Part shown: piece after piece, positions 35,444 to 43,241 of the stretch
Position numbering within the stretch: position 1 is the stretch's first letter
Layout of the letters: every line of letters begins with the position of its first letter
DNA from: Massilia eurypsychrophila
GTDB taxonomy: Bacteria; Pseudomonadota; Gammaproteobacteria; Burkholderiales; Burkholderiaceae_D
DNA: 64,000 bases
Assembly: GCF_002760655.1 (NCBI RefSeq)
Contig: NZ_PDOC01000003.1
Location: forward strand, 286,840 to 350,839
Reading direction: 5' to 3'
The notes under the pieces: generated by a model
Databases searched by the model: none
Told to the model about the DNA's origin: nothing
The model's input: the letters and a program-made list of their open reading frames with translations, nothing else
Translations under genes and position numbers: made by a program

Positions 35444-35923
35444 ATGCTGAAACGTGCCTTACTTGTCGCTTGTGGAGCGATGTGCCTGTCGATGCAGGCG
35501 GCCGCCGCGCAAACTGCACCGGCTGCGGCTGCGGCCGCGCCGGCCTACGACGCGGAGCTGGCCAAGTCGCTAGGTGGCAACGACAACGGCTTGCGCAGCT
35601 ATGTGCTGGTCATTCTCAAGACCGGGCCGAACAAGGTCGCCGATGCGGAGGAGCGCAAGAAGATGTTCCAGGGCCACTTCGCCAATATGGAGCGCCTGGC
35701 GGCGGAGAAGAAACTGGCATTCGCCGGGCCGCTCGACGGGGTTGAAGGCCGCCGCGGCATTTTCATCCTGGCGACGCAAGACATTGAAGTTGCAAAGACC
35801 TATGTGGCCACCGATCCGGTGATCATCAGCGGTGAAATGGTCGCTGAATATCACAAGCTGTATGGCTCGGCGGCGTTGATGATGGTCAACGACGCGCACC
35901 ACAAGATCATCCGCAAGAAGTGA
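35444..35923 (+). CDS. Exported YciI-like protein
   Basis: This 159-residue protein starts at the ATG at 35444, 9 bases after GAGG; an in-frame ATG at 35429 is less well placed. A signal peptide (LKRALLVACGAMCLSMQAAAAQ) precedes a YciI-like ferredoxin-type fold (SYVLVILKTGPNK, FQGHFANMERLAAEKKLAFAGPLD, GIFILATQDIEVAKTYVATDPVIISGEMVAEYHKLYGS). YciI proteins are small enzymes or binders of uncertain role; export is less common. The gene is divergent from the PfpI-like gene. Confidence 0.75.
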   Translation: MLKRALLVACGAMCLSMQAAAAQTAPAAAAAAPAYDAELAKSLGGNDNGLRSYVLVILKTGPNKVADAEERKKMFQGHFANMERLAAEKKLAFAGPLDGVEGRRGIFILATQDIEVAKTYVATDPVIISGEMVAEYHKLYGSAALMMVNDAHHKIIRKK

Positions 35924-35938
35924 CGTGAGTTGGCTGGA

Positions 35939-36355
35939 CTACGAACGGACGGTCGCGATCGTTGCCTGCATGATCGCCACCACTTTCCATTCGGTTCCCG
36001 TCAGAGCCCGTACTTCGCCGGTGCACACCGTGAGCAGTTTGCCGGCGTTGACCACTTTGCCGATTGCGAGGAACCGTTCGCCCACTGCCGGCCGCACGAA
36101 GTTGACCTTGAATTCGGCGGTGACGACCTCGCATCCAGTCGGCGCCATGCTCAGCGCCGCGTAGCCGCAGGCATTGTCGACGATGGTGGTGACGGCGCCG
36201 GCGTGCACGAAACCGTGTTGCTGAGCGACATGGGTCGAGAACGGCAGCGCGATGTGCACCTCGCCTTCGGCAACCGAAACGAGCTCGGCGCCGAGCGTTG
36301 CCATCAAACCCTGCGCGTTGAAACTGAGCGAGATTCGCTCGTGCATGTCATTCAT
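35939..36355 (-). CDS. PaaI-family hotdog-fold thioesterase
   Basis: The 138-residue protein has the hotdog-fold pattern of PaaI thioesterases. GFVHAGAVTTIVDNACGYAA contains the central helix and the acidic catalytic residue, followed by VVTAEFKVNFVRPAVGERF. It should hydrolyse an acyl-CoA; the chain is not determined. It is convergent with the YciI-like gene (15 bp apart) and 55 bp downstream of the flavoprotein gene on the same strand. Confidence 0.88.
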   Translation of the reverse strand: MNDMHERISLSFNAQGLMATLGAELVSVAEGEVHIALPFSTHVAQQHGFVHAGAVTTIVDNACGYAALSMAPTGCEVVTAEFKVNFVRPAVGERFLAIGKVVNAGKLLTVCTGEVRALTGTEWKVVAIMQATIATVRS

Positions 36356-36410
36356 GTGAGATAGGCCGGCCGCGGCAGTTGATGTAGGCTGGCCAGTATA
36401 GCAACGTCGC

Positions 36411-37340
36411 TCAGGCCTTGGTCCGCAAGGTCCACGGCAAGGCGTTGTGGATGCGGGTGGCGGCGACCGCGGCCTGGCCGGTGGCGACGCTGATCTGGTT
36501 CAGGCCGCGCACGACGTCGCCAACTGCGTACAGGCCGGGAACGCTGGTGGCCTGGAATTCGTCGACCACCACATCGCCGCACTCGGCCGTTTCGGCGCCA
36601 AGTACGGCCGCCAGTTCGGAGCGCGCGGTCTCGCCCAGCATCGGATACATGACGTCGAATTCATACGACTTGCCATTGCTGGTGTTCAGCACAGGCTTCA
36701 TGTCGGCGGTCATGGTGACGCCGCACACGGCCGAGCTGATGTAGCGCACGCCGGCCGCGTCGAGCTGCTGCTGCTCGTCAGGACTGAGGATGGAGCCGTG
36801 GCTGCGGTCGAACAGCGTGACGTCGGCGCTGAAGGTGCGCATGAACATGGCATGGCCGGTCGGGTTCGTTTCCGACGACACCACGGCGATGCGCGTGTCC
36901 ATGACGTCGTAGCCGTCGCACACCGGGCACAGGCGCACCGCGCCGCAGGCCACCGCTGCGCGCCAGCTTTCGACCGGCAAGCCCATGTCCTGGATGCCGG
37001 TCGCCAGCAGTACCGTCAGGGCGCGCACTTCGCCGCCGTCGTACTCGCCGACAAAGGCGCCATCGTCGATGCGCAGGCGCACGATCTCGGCGTTTGTCAC
37101 TGCCCCGCCGTAGCGGGCAAGCTGGCGGCGCAGATTGTTCAGCAGGTCGGTGCCGGCGACGCCATCCGGAAAGCCCGGGTAGTTGTGCGACACCGGAATC
37201 CAGCTGAGGCGGCTGTTGCCTTTGTCGAACAGCGCGACGTTACGGGTGAAGCGGCGCAGGTAGATCGCCGCGGTCAGGCCGGCCGGTCCGCCGCCGATGA
37301 TCAGCGTGTCGTAGACGAGGGGAGGAGATTGAGTAGACAT
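36411..37340 (-). CDS. Thioredoxin-reductase-like FAD/NAD(P)-dependent oxidoreductase
   Basis: The 309-residue flavoprotein has an N-terminal FAD-binding fingerprint (IIGGGPAGLTAAIYLRRF), a CPVCDGYD cysteine pair at the position of the thioredoxin-reductase CxxC, and the C-terminal FAD contact YAVGDVVRGLNQISVATGQAA. The NADP-binding motif in the middle is weak. The exact CATC motif of TrxB is replaced by CPVC, so the partner may not be thioredoxin. It is a stand-alone gene; its product probably transfers electrons to a small disulfide or quinone substrate. Confidence 0.85.
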   Translation of the reverse strand: MSTQSPPLVYDTLIIGGGPAGLTAAIYLRRFTRNVALFDKGNSRLSWIPVSHNYPGFPDGVAGTDLLNNLRRQLARYGGAVTNAEIVRLRIDDGAFVGEYDGGEVRALTVLLATGIQDMGLPVESWRAAVACGAVRLCPVCDGYDVMDTRIAVVSSETNPTGHAMFMRTFSADVTLFDRSHGSILSPDEQQQLDAAGVRYISSAVCGVTMTADMKPVLNTSNGKSYEFDVMYPMLGETARSELAAVLGAETAECGDVVVDEFQATSVPGLYAVGDVVRGLNQISVATGQAAVAATRIHNALPWTLRTKA

Positions 37341-37409
37341 TGTGAAATTATTGCAACATATGCCAGCCTGGTAAATGGCGATTCACGCCGACCGCGGGTA
37401 AGACAGAGC

Positions 37410-38345
37410 TTACATGGCGTGCGGGCGGGCATCTGGGGTTTCAGGTTGCAAGGTCACGTGGTCGATGCCGTGCTTGGCCAGCAGCATGTCTTGCACCGCG
37501 CGCAGCACCTGCGGCCAGCGCTCAAGGTCGGCAATCTCGAGGTGGCCGATCAGCGCCGGCTCGCCGGGCGACATCTCCCAGATGTGCAAGTCGTGCACCG
37601 ACCTGACGCCGTCGAGCGCGGCCAGGTCGGCGCCGACCTGGACGTAGTCGATCTGGTCGGGCACGCCTTTCATCAGGAAGTGGTACGACTCGCGCAGCAC
37701 GCCGATGGTCGATTTGAGGATCAGCAGCGAAACGAACACCGACAGCAGCGGGTCGATGCGCACCCAGCCCGTGAAATGGATCACCGCGCCGGCCACCACC
37801 GCGGCGATCGAGCCGAGCAGGTCGCCCATGACGTTGACCATCGCCGCGCGCGTGTTCATGTTCTGATGGTCGCGCGACAGCATCCAGGCCACCAGCAGGT
37901 TGATGACGATGCCGACGGTGGCCACGCCGAGCACGATGGCGCCTTGCACCGGCTGGGGATCGGCGAAGCGGTGCACCGCCTCAAACACGATCCAGCACAC
38001 CAGGGCCAGCATCGCCAGGCAGTTGACGAAGGCGGCGAGCGCCTCGGCGCGGCCGAAGCCGAACGAATGGCGCGCCGACGGCGGGCGCTTGGCGATCAGC
38101 TGCGCCAGCAGCGCCAGGCCGAGCGCGGCGGCGTCGGTCACCATGTGGCCGGCGTCGGAGATGAGCGCCAGCGAATTGGCGATGAAGCCGGTGACCACTT
38201 CGACGACGGCGAACAGCAAGGTCAGCACGAGGGCGCCGGCCAGCGCCTTCTGGCTGCGCGCTTCGACGAAATGGGCGTGCTTGGCGTCGCCGGCGCGGTG
38301 GGCGTGCAGGTGGGCGGAGGAGGGGGCGTTCGATTCTGCGGTCAT
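37410..38345 (-). CDS. Cation diffusion facilitator (Zn/Co/Cd efflux)
   Basis: The 311-residue exporter has six membrane helices and the metal site residues in ALISDAGHMVTDAAAL and NMNTRAAMVNVMGDLLGS (HxxxD / HxxxD-like; the second is NxxxD). The cytoplasmic C-terminal domain includes VRSVHDLHIWEMSPGEPAL. The His-rich N-terminus (HLHAHRAGDAKHAH) may bind metal. The protein uses proton antiport to export divalent metal, with ZitB/CzcD as the nearest known relatives. The altered second site residue could shift specificity. Confidence 0.9.
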   Translation of the reverse strand: MTAESNAPSSAHLHAHRAGDAKHAHFVEARSQKALAGALVLTLLFAVVEVVTGFIANSLALISDAGHMVTDAAALGLALLAQLIAKRPPSARHSFGFGRAEALAAFVNCLAMLALVCWIVFEAVHRFADPQPVQGAIVLGVATVGIVINLLVAWMLSRDHQNMNTRAAMVNVMGDLLGSIAAVVAGAVIHFTGWVRIDPLLSVFVSLLILKSTIGVLRESYHFLMKGVPDQIDYVQVGADLAALDGVRSVHDLHIWEMSPGEPALIGHLEIADLERWPQVLRAVQDMLLAKHGIDHVTLQPETPDARPHAM

Positions 38346-38397
38346 GGACGAAGTATATTAGAAATCGGACACTAGCCGCGGGCGCACAAAATACCCC

Positions 38398-38426
38398 TTG
38401 TCATTCCCGAATCGGCTATCTATAAT
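38398..38426 (+). promoter_or_regulatory. Sigma-70 promoter of the tRNA-Val gene
   Basis: TTGTCA is followed after exactly 17 bases by the consensus TATAAT, ending 10 bp before the tRNA. This is the strongest canonical promoter I see in the window. Confidence 0.8.
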
Positions 38427-38436
38427 GCTGGTCTTC

Positions 38437-38513
38437 GGGCGGTTAGTTCAGCTGGTTAGAATACTTGGTCGACATCCAAGGGGTCGGGGATTCGAATTCC
38501 TCACCGCCCACCA
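38437..38513 (+). tRNA. tRNA-Val (anticodon GAC)
   Basis: The 77-base gene folds into a full cloverleaf with encoded CCA: acceptor GGGCGGT/ACCGCCC, D-stem GTTC, anticodon stem CTTGG/CCAAG and T-loop TTCGAAT. The anticodon loop is TCGACAT, giving GAC (valine) with discriminator A73, which fits valine identity. Position 33 reads C instead of the almost universal U. It sits upstream of thrS, as I recall from related betaproteobacteria. Confidence 0.9.
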
Positions 38514-38616
38514 GAATTCAGTAGTACAGCAATGTAAGAGCGAGAAAGGCACCATGGTTATGACACCGCGAACTACGACGGAGTTGTTCCAGCGACGCTA
38601 GGCGGAGCAGGGGTTT

Positions 38617-38634
38617 CTGGCAGCATGCTGCCAG
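38617..38634. repeat. 18-bp perfect palindrome between tRNA-Val and thrS
   Basis: CTGGCAGCATGCTGCCAG is its own reverse complement. It lies in a 200-base non-coding segment with other GC-rich complementary stretches, between the tRNA and its apparent terminator. Confidence 0.5.
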
Positions 38635-38718
38635 CCTGCGAAGCGGGTGTCCCGTATTCGGGGCAGCGTCGCCCCTTCAGGGGCCGCGGGGCGAGGTGTT
38701 TCTCTGCTCGAAAAGAAC

Positions 38719-38744
38719 AAACGCGGCTAGTCCGCGTTTTTTTT
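38719..38744 (+). terminator. Intrinsic terminator downstream of tRNA-Val
   Basis: An 8-bp stem (AAACGCGG / CCGCGTTT, 5-base loop) is followed by a T-run. It lies 68 bp before the thrS start and probably ends the tRNA transcript or a small RNA. Confidence 0.8.
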
Positions 38745-38811
38745 CGTCTGCATTTTTGTTTAGTCTTATCATCAGTAATTATTCGGCGCCTCGCGCCACA
38801 TGGAGAACAGC

Positions 38812-40719
38812 ATGGTTTCAGTCCGCCTTCCCGATGGTTCAGTCCGCGAATTCGACGGCCCCGTCACCGTCGCCCAGGTCGCCGCCAGTATCGGCACGGG
38901 CCTGGCCAAGGCGGCGCTTGCCGGCAAGGTCGACGGCAAGGTGGTCGACACCTCGCACCTGATCGAGCGGGACGCGGAGCTGGCCATCATCACCGACAAG
39001 GATCCGGAAGGCCTGGACGTCATCCGGCACTCGACCGCCCACCTGTTGGCGCATGCGGTCAAGGAGCTGTTCCCGGAAGCGCAGGTCACGATCGGCCCGG
39101 TCATCGAAAACGGTTTCTTCTACGACTTCTCGTACAAGCGCCCGTTCACGCCGGAAGACCTGGTGGCGATCGAAAAGAAGATGACGGAAATATCGAAGAA
39201 GGATGAAAAAGTCTCGCGTTCGGTCATGCCGCGCGATGAGGCAGTCGCCTACTTCAAGTCGATCGGCGAAGCCTACAAGGCCGAGATCATCGCGTCGATT
39301 CCGGCCGGCGAAGACGTGTCGCTGTATGGCCAGGGCGGATTCACCGACCTGTGCCGCGGCCCGCACGTGCCGTCGACCGGCAAGCTGAAAGTGTTCAAGC
39401 TGATGAAGCTGGCCGGCGCCTACTGGCGCGGCGACTCGAAAAACGAGATGCTGCAGCGGGTCTACGGCACCGCCTGGGCCAAGAAGGAAGACCAGGAGCT
39501 GTACCTGCACAACCTGGAAGAGGCGGAAAAGCGCGACCACCGCAAGCTCGGCAAGGCGCTCGACCTGTTCCACTTCCAGGACGAGGCGCCGGGCCTGGTG
39601 TTCTGGCATCCGAAAGGCTGGACCATCTGGCAGCAGGTGGAGCAGTACATGCGCCACAAGTACCAGGTCAACGGCTACCAGGAAGTCAAAGCCCCGCAGA
39701 TCCTCGACCGCACGCTGTGGGAAAAGACCGGCCACTGGGAAAACTATCGCGAGAACATGTTCTCGACCGAGTCGGAAAACCGCTCGTATGCGCTCAAGCC
39801 GATGAACTGCCCGGGCCACGTGCAGATCTACAACGCCGGCATGAAGAGCTATCGCGACCTGCCGCTGCGCTTTGGCGAATTCGGCCAGTGCCACCGCAAC
39901 GAGCCGTCCGGCGCGCTGCACGGCATCATGCGGGTGCGCGGCTTTACCCAGGACGACGGCCACATTTTCTGCACCGAAGAGCAGATCGAGCCGGAAGTTG
40001 TCGCTTTCCATGCGCAGGCGATGGAAGTCTACCGCGACTTCGGCTTCGAGAACATCGACGTCAAGCTCGCCTTGCGTCCGGATAACCGGATCGGCTCGGA
40101 CGAAGTGTGGGATGAGGCGGAAGCGGCATTGCGCGCCGCGCTGTCGGCTTGCGACGTCCAGTGGACCGAATTGCCGGGCGAGGGCGCGTTCTATGGCCCG
40201 AAAATCGAATACCACCTCAAGGACAGCCTCGGCCGTCCATGGCAGGTCGGCACGATGCAGGTCGACTTTTCGATGCCGGGCCGCCTCGGCGCCGAGTATG
40301 TCGCAGTCGACAACTCGCGCAAGGTGCCGGTCATGCTGCACCGCGCGATCGTCGGTTCGATGGAGCGCTTTATCGGTATCCTGATCGAAAATTTCGCCGG
40401 CGCGCTGCCGCTGTGGCTGGCGCCGGTGCAGATTGCCGTTCTGAACATCTCGGACGCGCAGTCCGAATTTACGCAGAATGTCACCGATCAGTTGAGGAAA
40501 GCCGGGTTCCGCGTTCACGCTGATTTGCGGAACGAGAAAATAACCTATAAAATACGCGAACATTCCGTGCAAAAATTGCCATATATCCTAGTGATCGGCG
40601 ATAAAGAGCGGGATGCCAACACTGTGGCCGTGCGAGCACGTGGCAATCTCGATCTGGGCGTAATGTCCGTCGAAGCCCTCGTGGAGCGTCTCAAGCAAGA
40701 GATCGCATCCAAAGCTTGA
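38812..40719 (+). CDS. thrS: Threonyl-tRNA synthetase
   Basis: The 635-residue class II synthetase charges tRNA-Thr. The start at 38812 has GGAGAACAGC upstream; an ATG 12 bp earlier is in frame. An N-terminal TGS domain ([20 protein letters not shown]), an editing domain ([20 protein letters not shown]; the HxxxH zinc-like motif), the catalytic core with [34 protein letters not shown] and [16 protein letters not shown], and a C-terminal anticodon-binding domain are all present. Length matches E. coli ThrS (642). It leads the thrS-infC-rpmI-rplT block. Confidence 0.97.
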   Translation: MVSVRLPDGSVREFDGPVTVAQVAASIGTGLAKAALAGKVDGKVVDTSHLIERDAELAIITDKDPEGLDVIRHSTAHLLAHAVKELFPEAQVTIGPVIENGFFYDFSYKRPFTPEDLVAIEKKMTEISKKDEKVSRSVMPRDEAVAYFKSIGEAYKAEIIASIPAGEDVSLYGQGGFTDLCRGPHVPSTGKLKVFKLMKLAGAYWRGDSKNEMLQRVYGTAWAKKEDQELYLHNLEEAEKRDHRKLGKALDLFHFQDEAPGLVFWHPKGWTIWQQVEQYMRHKYQVNGYQEVKAPQILDRTLWEKTGHWENYRENMFSTESENRSYALKPMNCPGHVQIYNAGMKSYRDLPLRFGEFGQCHRNEPSGALHGIMRVRGFTQDDGHIFCTEEQIEPEVVAFHAQAMEVYRDFGFENIDVKLALRPDNRIGSDEVWDEAEAALRAALSACDVQWTELPGEGAFYGPKIEYHLKDSLGRPWQVGTMQVDFSMPGRLGAEYVAVDNSRKVPVMLHRAIVGSMERFIGILIENFAGALPLWLAPVQIAVLNISDAQSEFTQNVTDQLRKAGFRVHADLRNEKITYKIREHSVQKLPYILVIGDKERDANTVAVRARGNLDLGVMSVEALVERLKQEIASKA

Positions 40720-40758
40720 AGCAGCATGGCCGAATACCAGACTTTATAAGGAAACACC

Positions 40759-41283
40759 ATAGCTACTGACAAGTCGCATCGCATCAATGGCGAAATCACT
40801 GCCCCCGAAATGCGTTTATCCGGGGTGGAAAACGAGCCGCTCGGCATTGTGAGCCTGGCCGAAGCATTTCGTCTGGCCGAAGAGGCTAACGTCGACCTGG
40901 TAGAGATTGCGCCAACCGCGCAGCCACCGGTATGCCGCCTGATGGACTACGGCAAGTTCAAGTATTCGGAGCAGAAAAAGGCCCACGAAGCGAAGCTGAA
41001 GCAGAAGATCATCCTCGTCAAGGAAGTCAAATTCCGTCCGGGTACCGATGATGGCGACTACAACATCAAGCTGCGTAATCTGATCAAGTTCCTCGACGAG
41101 GGCGACAAGACCAAGATCACGCTGCGTTTCCGTGGTCGCGAAATGGCGCACCAGGATATCGGTTTCCGCATGCTCGAACGCCTAAAGGCCGACCTCGAGC
41201 CGTATGGCCAGGTCGAGCAGTTCCCGAAGATGGAAGGCCGCCAGATGATCATGATTCTGTCGCCGAAGAAGAAAAAAGCATAA
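40759..41283 (+). CDS. infC: Translation initiation factor IF-3, ATA start
   Basis: The 174-residue IF-3 blocks premature subunit joining and checks the initiator tRNA. The frame opens at ATA (40759) after AAGGAAACACC. The resulting sequence ([12 protein letters not shown]...) aligns with the N-terminus of IF-3, whereas the first ATG (40810) would delete 17 conserved residues. A non-AUG start allows IF-3 to repress its own translation. Domains: N-terminal [19 protein letters not shown] and [14 protein letters not shown]-terminal [16 protein letters not shown] and [17 protein letters not shown]. Confidence 0.93.
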   Translation: MATDKSHRINGEITAPEMRLSGVENEPLGIVSLAEAFRLAEEANVDLVEIAPTAQPPVCRLMDYGKFKYSEQKKAHEAKLKQKIILVKEVKFRPGTDDGDYNIKLRNLIKFLDEGDKTKITLRFRGREMAHQDIGFRMLERLKADLEPYGQVEQFPKMEGRQMIMILSPKKKKA

Positions 41284-41313
41284 CGCTGGCCGGCCGCTCG
41301 GCTGGTGAAACAA

Positions 41314-41345
41314 CAAGGGCGGGTGAGTTTTCTCACCCGCCCTTG
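41314..41345. terminator. Strong hairpin between infC and rpmI
   Basis: A 14-bp perfect stem (CAAGGGCGGGTGAG / CTCACCCGCCCTTG) closes a TTTT loop. It lacks a T-run, so it may pause, stabilise or regulate rather than simply terminate. It precedes rpmI by 142 bp, within a long leader. Confidence 0.6.
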
Positions 41346-41464
41346 GCATTTGCGCGGGGATGTATGTTAAAATCCTCGGCTTCCTTCCCCAGCGGAATGG
41401 AAATAATGTGAAAGCAGGCATCTAAGCGCAGCGAGTTGCTGCCACCTGCAATCCTATAATGGAG

Positions 41465-41480
41465 CTGTCCTACAGGACAG
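41465..41480 (+). promoter_or_regulatory. Hairpin covering the rpmI ribosome-binding site
   Basis: CTGTCCT (41465-41471) is complementary to AGGACAG (41474-41480); the AGGA within the 3' arm is the apparent Shine-Dalgarno, 10 bases before the rpmI ATG. Folding would hide it, as expected for translational control of the L35/L20 operon, which L20 represses in E. coli. Whether L20 binds here is inference. Confidence 0.5.
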
Positions 41481-41487
41481 AACTGCT

Positions 41488-41685
41488 ATGCCTAAAATGA
41501 AGACCAAAAGCTCTGCGAAAAAACGTTTTCGCGTGCGTCCAGGTGGAACCGTCAAGTCGGGCCACGCTTTCAAGCGTCACATCCTGACCAAGAAAACGAC
41601 CAAGAGCAAGCGCCAGCTGCGCGGTATCACGAATGTCGATAAGGCAGACGTGAAGTCCGTCTTGCGCATGATGCCATCGGCTTAA
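41488..41685 (+). CDS. rpmI: 50S ribosomal protein L35
   Basis: The 65-residue basic protein has the standard L35 sequence ([41 protein letters not shown]). It is first in the L35-L20 pair, 27 bp before rplT, with a 204-base leader carrying two hairpins. Its product sits in domain I of 23S rRNA. Confidence 0.97.
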   Translation: MPKMKTKSSAKKRFRVRPGGTVKSGHAFKRHILTKKTTKSKRQLRGITNVDKADVKSVLRMMPSA

Positions 41686-41711
41686 TCTCACACTCAATTT
41701 AAGGAGTTACT

Positions 41712-42071
41712 ATGCCTAGAGTAAAACGTGGGGTTACAGCTCGTGCCCGTCATAAGAAAATTCTTGTCCAAGCTAAAGGCTACCGTGGTCGCCGCAGCAA
41801 GGTATACCGTGTTGCCAAGCAAGCAGTCATGCGCGCTGGCCAGTACGCGTACCGTGACCGCCGCAACAAGAAGCGCGTATTCCGCCGCCTGTGGATCGCC
41901 CGTATCAACGCCGCTTCCCGTGAGCATGGCGTAACGTACAGCGTATTCATGAACGGCTTGAAAAAAGCATCGATCGAACTGGACCGTAAAGTCCTGGCCG
42001 ATATGGCAGTGATGGACAAGCCGGCGTTCGCCGCGATTGTCAACGCCGTCAAGGCAAAGATCGCTGCGTAA
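41712..42071 (+). CDS. rplT: 50S ribosomal protein L20
   Basis: The 119-residue basic protein has the L20 sequence ([38 protein letters not shown]..., [20 protein letters not shown]). It binds 23S rRNA early in 50S assembly and in E. coli represses its own operon. The ATG has AAGGAG upstream. An intrinsic terminator follows before pheS. Confidence 0.98.
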   Translation: MPRVKRGVTARARHKKILVQAKGYRGRRSKVYRVAKQAVMRAGQYAYRDRRNKKRVFRRLWIARINAASREHGVTYSVFMNGLKKASIELDRKVLADMAVMDKPAFAAIVNAVKAKIAA

Positions 42072-42115
42072 GCAACGATGTTGCCAAGCGCTGCCTCCGG
42101 GCGGCGTTTAAAGAG

Positions 42116-42148
42116 CGGGGCAGAGGTTCAAACCTGTGCCCCGTTTTT
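42116..42148 (+). terminator. Intrinsic terminator after rplT
   Basis: An 11-bp stem (CGGGGCAGAGG / CCTGTGCCCCG, one mismatch, 6-base loop) is followed by TTTTT. It lies 48 bp before pheS. I looked for a Phe-rich leader peptide that would make it a pheST attenuator and found none. Confidence 0.75.
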
Positions 42149-42195
42149 GATTGTGGCGCGACAAGCGCCGCACCCAGACAGGAAACCACACACGC

Positions 42196-43212
42196 ATGAA
42201 CTCCCTGGAAGAACTCGTCGTTGCCGCGCAGGCTGACTTTATCGCCGCCGAAGACGCTGCCGCACTGGAAAACGCCAAGGCCAAGTACCTTGGCAAGACC
42301 GGCCAGATCACCGAACAGATGAAGGGCCTGGGCAAGCTGGACCCGGACCAGAAGAAGGCGCAAGGCGCCTTGATCAACGCGGCCAAGACGCAGATCGAGA
42401 CCGCGCTGACCGCGCGGCGCGACGCGCTGGCCAACGCCATCCTCGAAGCGCGCCTGAGCCTGGAGGCGATCGACGTCACCTTGCCCGGCCGCGGCCGTTC
42501 GATGGGCGGCATCCATCCGGTGATGCGCACCTGGGAGCGGGTCGAGGAAATCTTCCGCTCGATCGGTTTCGACGTGGCAGATGGCCCCGAGATCGAAAAC
42601 GACTGGACCAATTTTACTGCCCTCAACAGCCCGGAAAACCATCCGGCCCGTTCGATGCAGGACACCTTCTACATCGAAGGCAACGACAGCACCGGCAAGC
42701 CTTTGCTGCTGCGCACCCACACCAGCCCGATGCAGGTGCGCTACGCGCGCACGCATACGCCGCCGATCAAGGTGATCGCGCCTGGCCGCACCTATCGCGT
42801 CGACAGCGATGCGACCCACTCGCCGATGTTCCACCAGGTCGAAGGCCTGTGGATCGCCGAGGACATCAGCTTCGCCGACCTGAAGGGCGTGTACCTCAAT
42901 TTCGTCAAGGCCTTCTTCGAGACCGACGACCTGCAGGTGCGCTTCCGCCCATCGTACTTCCCGTTCACCGAGCCGTCCGCCGAGATCGACATCGCGTTCG
43001 GCAGCGGTCCGCTGAAGGGCCGCTGGCTGGAAGTGTCGGGCGCCGGCCAGGTGCACCCGACGGTGGTGCAAAACTTCGGACTCGATCCGGAAAAGTTCAT
43101 CGGCTTCGCGTTCGGCTCCGGCCTCGAGCGCCTGACGATGCTGCGTTATGGAATCAACGACCTGCGCCTGTTTTACGAAGGTGACCTCCGGTTCCTGAAG
43201 CAGTTCAACTAA
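42196..43212 (+). CDS. pheS: Phenylalanyl-tRNA synthetase alpha subunit
   Basis: The 338-residue alpha subunit starts at the ATG at 42196 (AGGAAACC upstream). It has an N-terminal coiled-coil arm that binds tRNA, then the class II core: [66 protein letters not shown] and [14 protein letters not shown]. It forms the heterotetramer with PheT, whose gene follows after 29 bp. Confidence 0.97.
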   Translation: MNSLEELVVAAQADFIAAEDAAALENAKAKYLGKTGQITEQMKGLGKLDPDQKKAQGALINAAKTQIETALTARRDALANAILEARLSLEAIDVTLPGRGRSMGGIHPVMRTWERVEEIFRSIGFDVADGPEIENDWTNFTALNSPENHPARSMQDTFYIEGNDSTGKPLLLRTHTSPMQVRYARTHTPPIKVIAPGRTYRVDSDATHSPMFHQVEGLWIAEDISFADLKGVYLNFVKAFFETDDLQVRFRPSYFPFTEPSAEIDIAFGSGPLKGRWLEVSGAGQVHPTVVQNFGLDPEKFIGFAFGSGLERLTMLRYGINDLRLFYEGDLRFLKQFN

Positions 43213-43241
43213 TAACAACCTATTCGTCGCAAGGCACGCAT

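Noticed and set aside
42072-42195. A leader-peptide attenuator for pheST in the rplT-pheS gap.
   Set aside because: The only ATG frame there has no phenylalanine cluster, so the hairpin is treated as an ordinary terminator.
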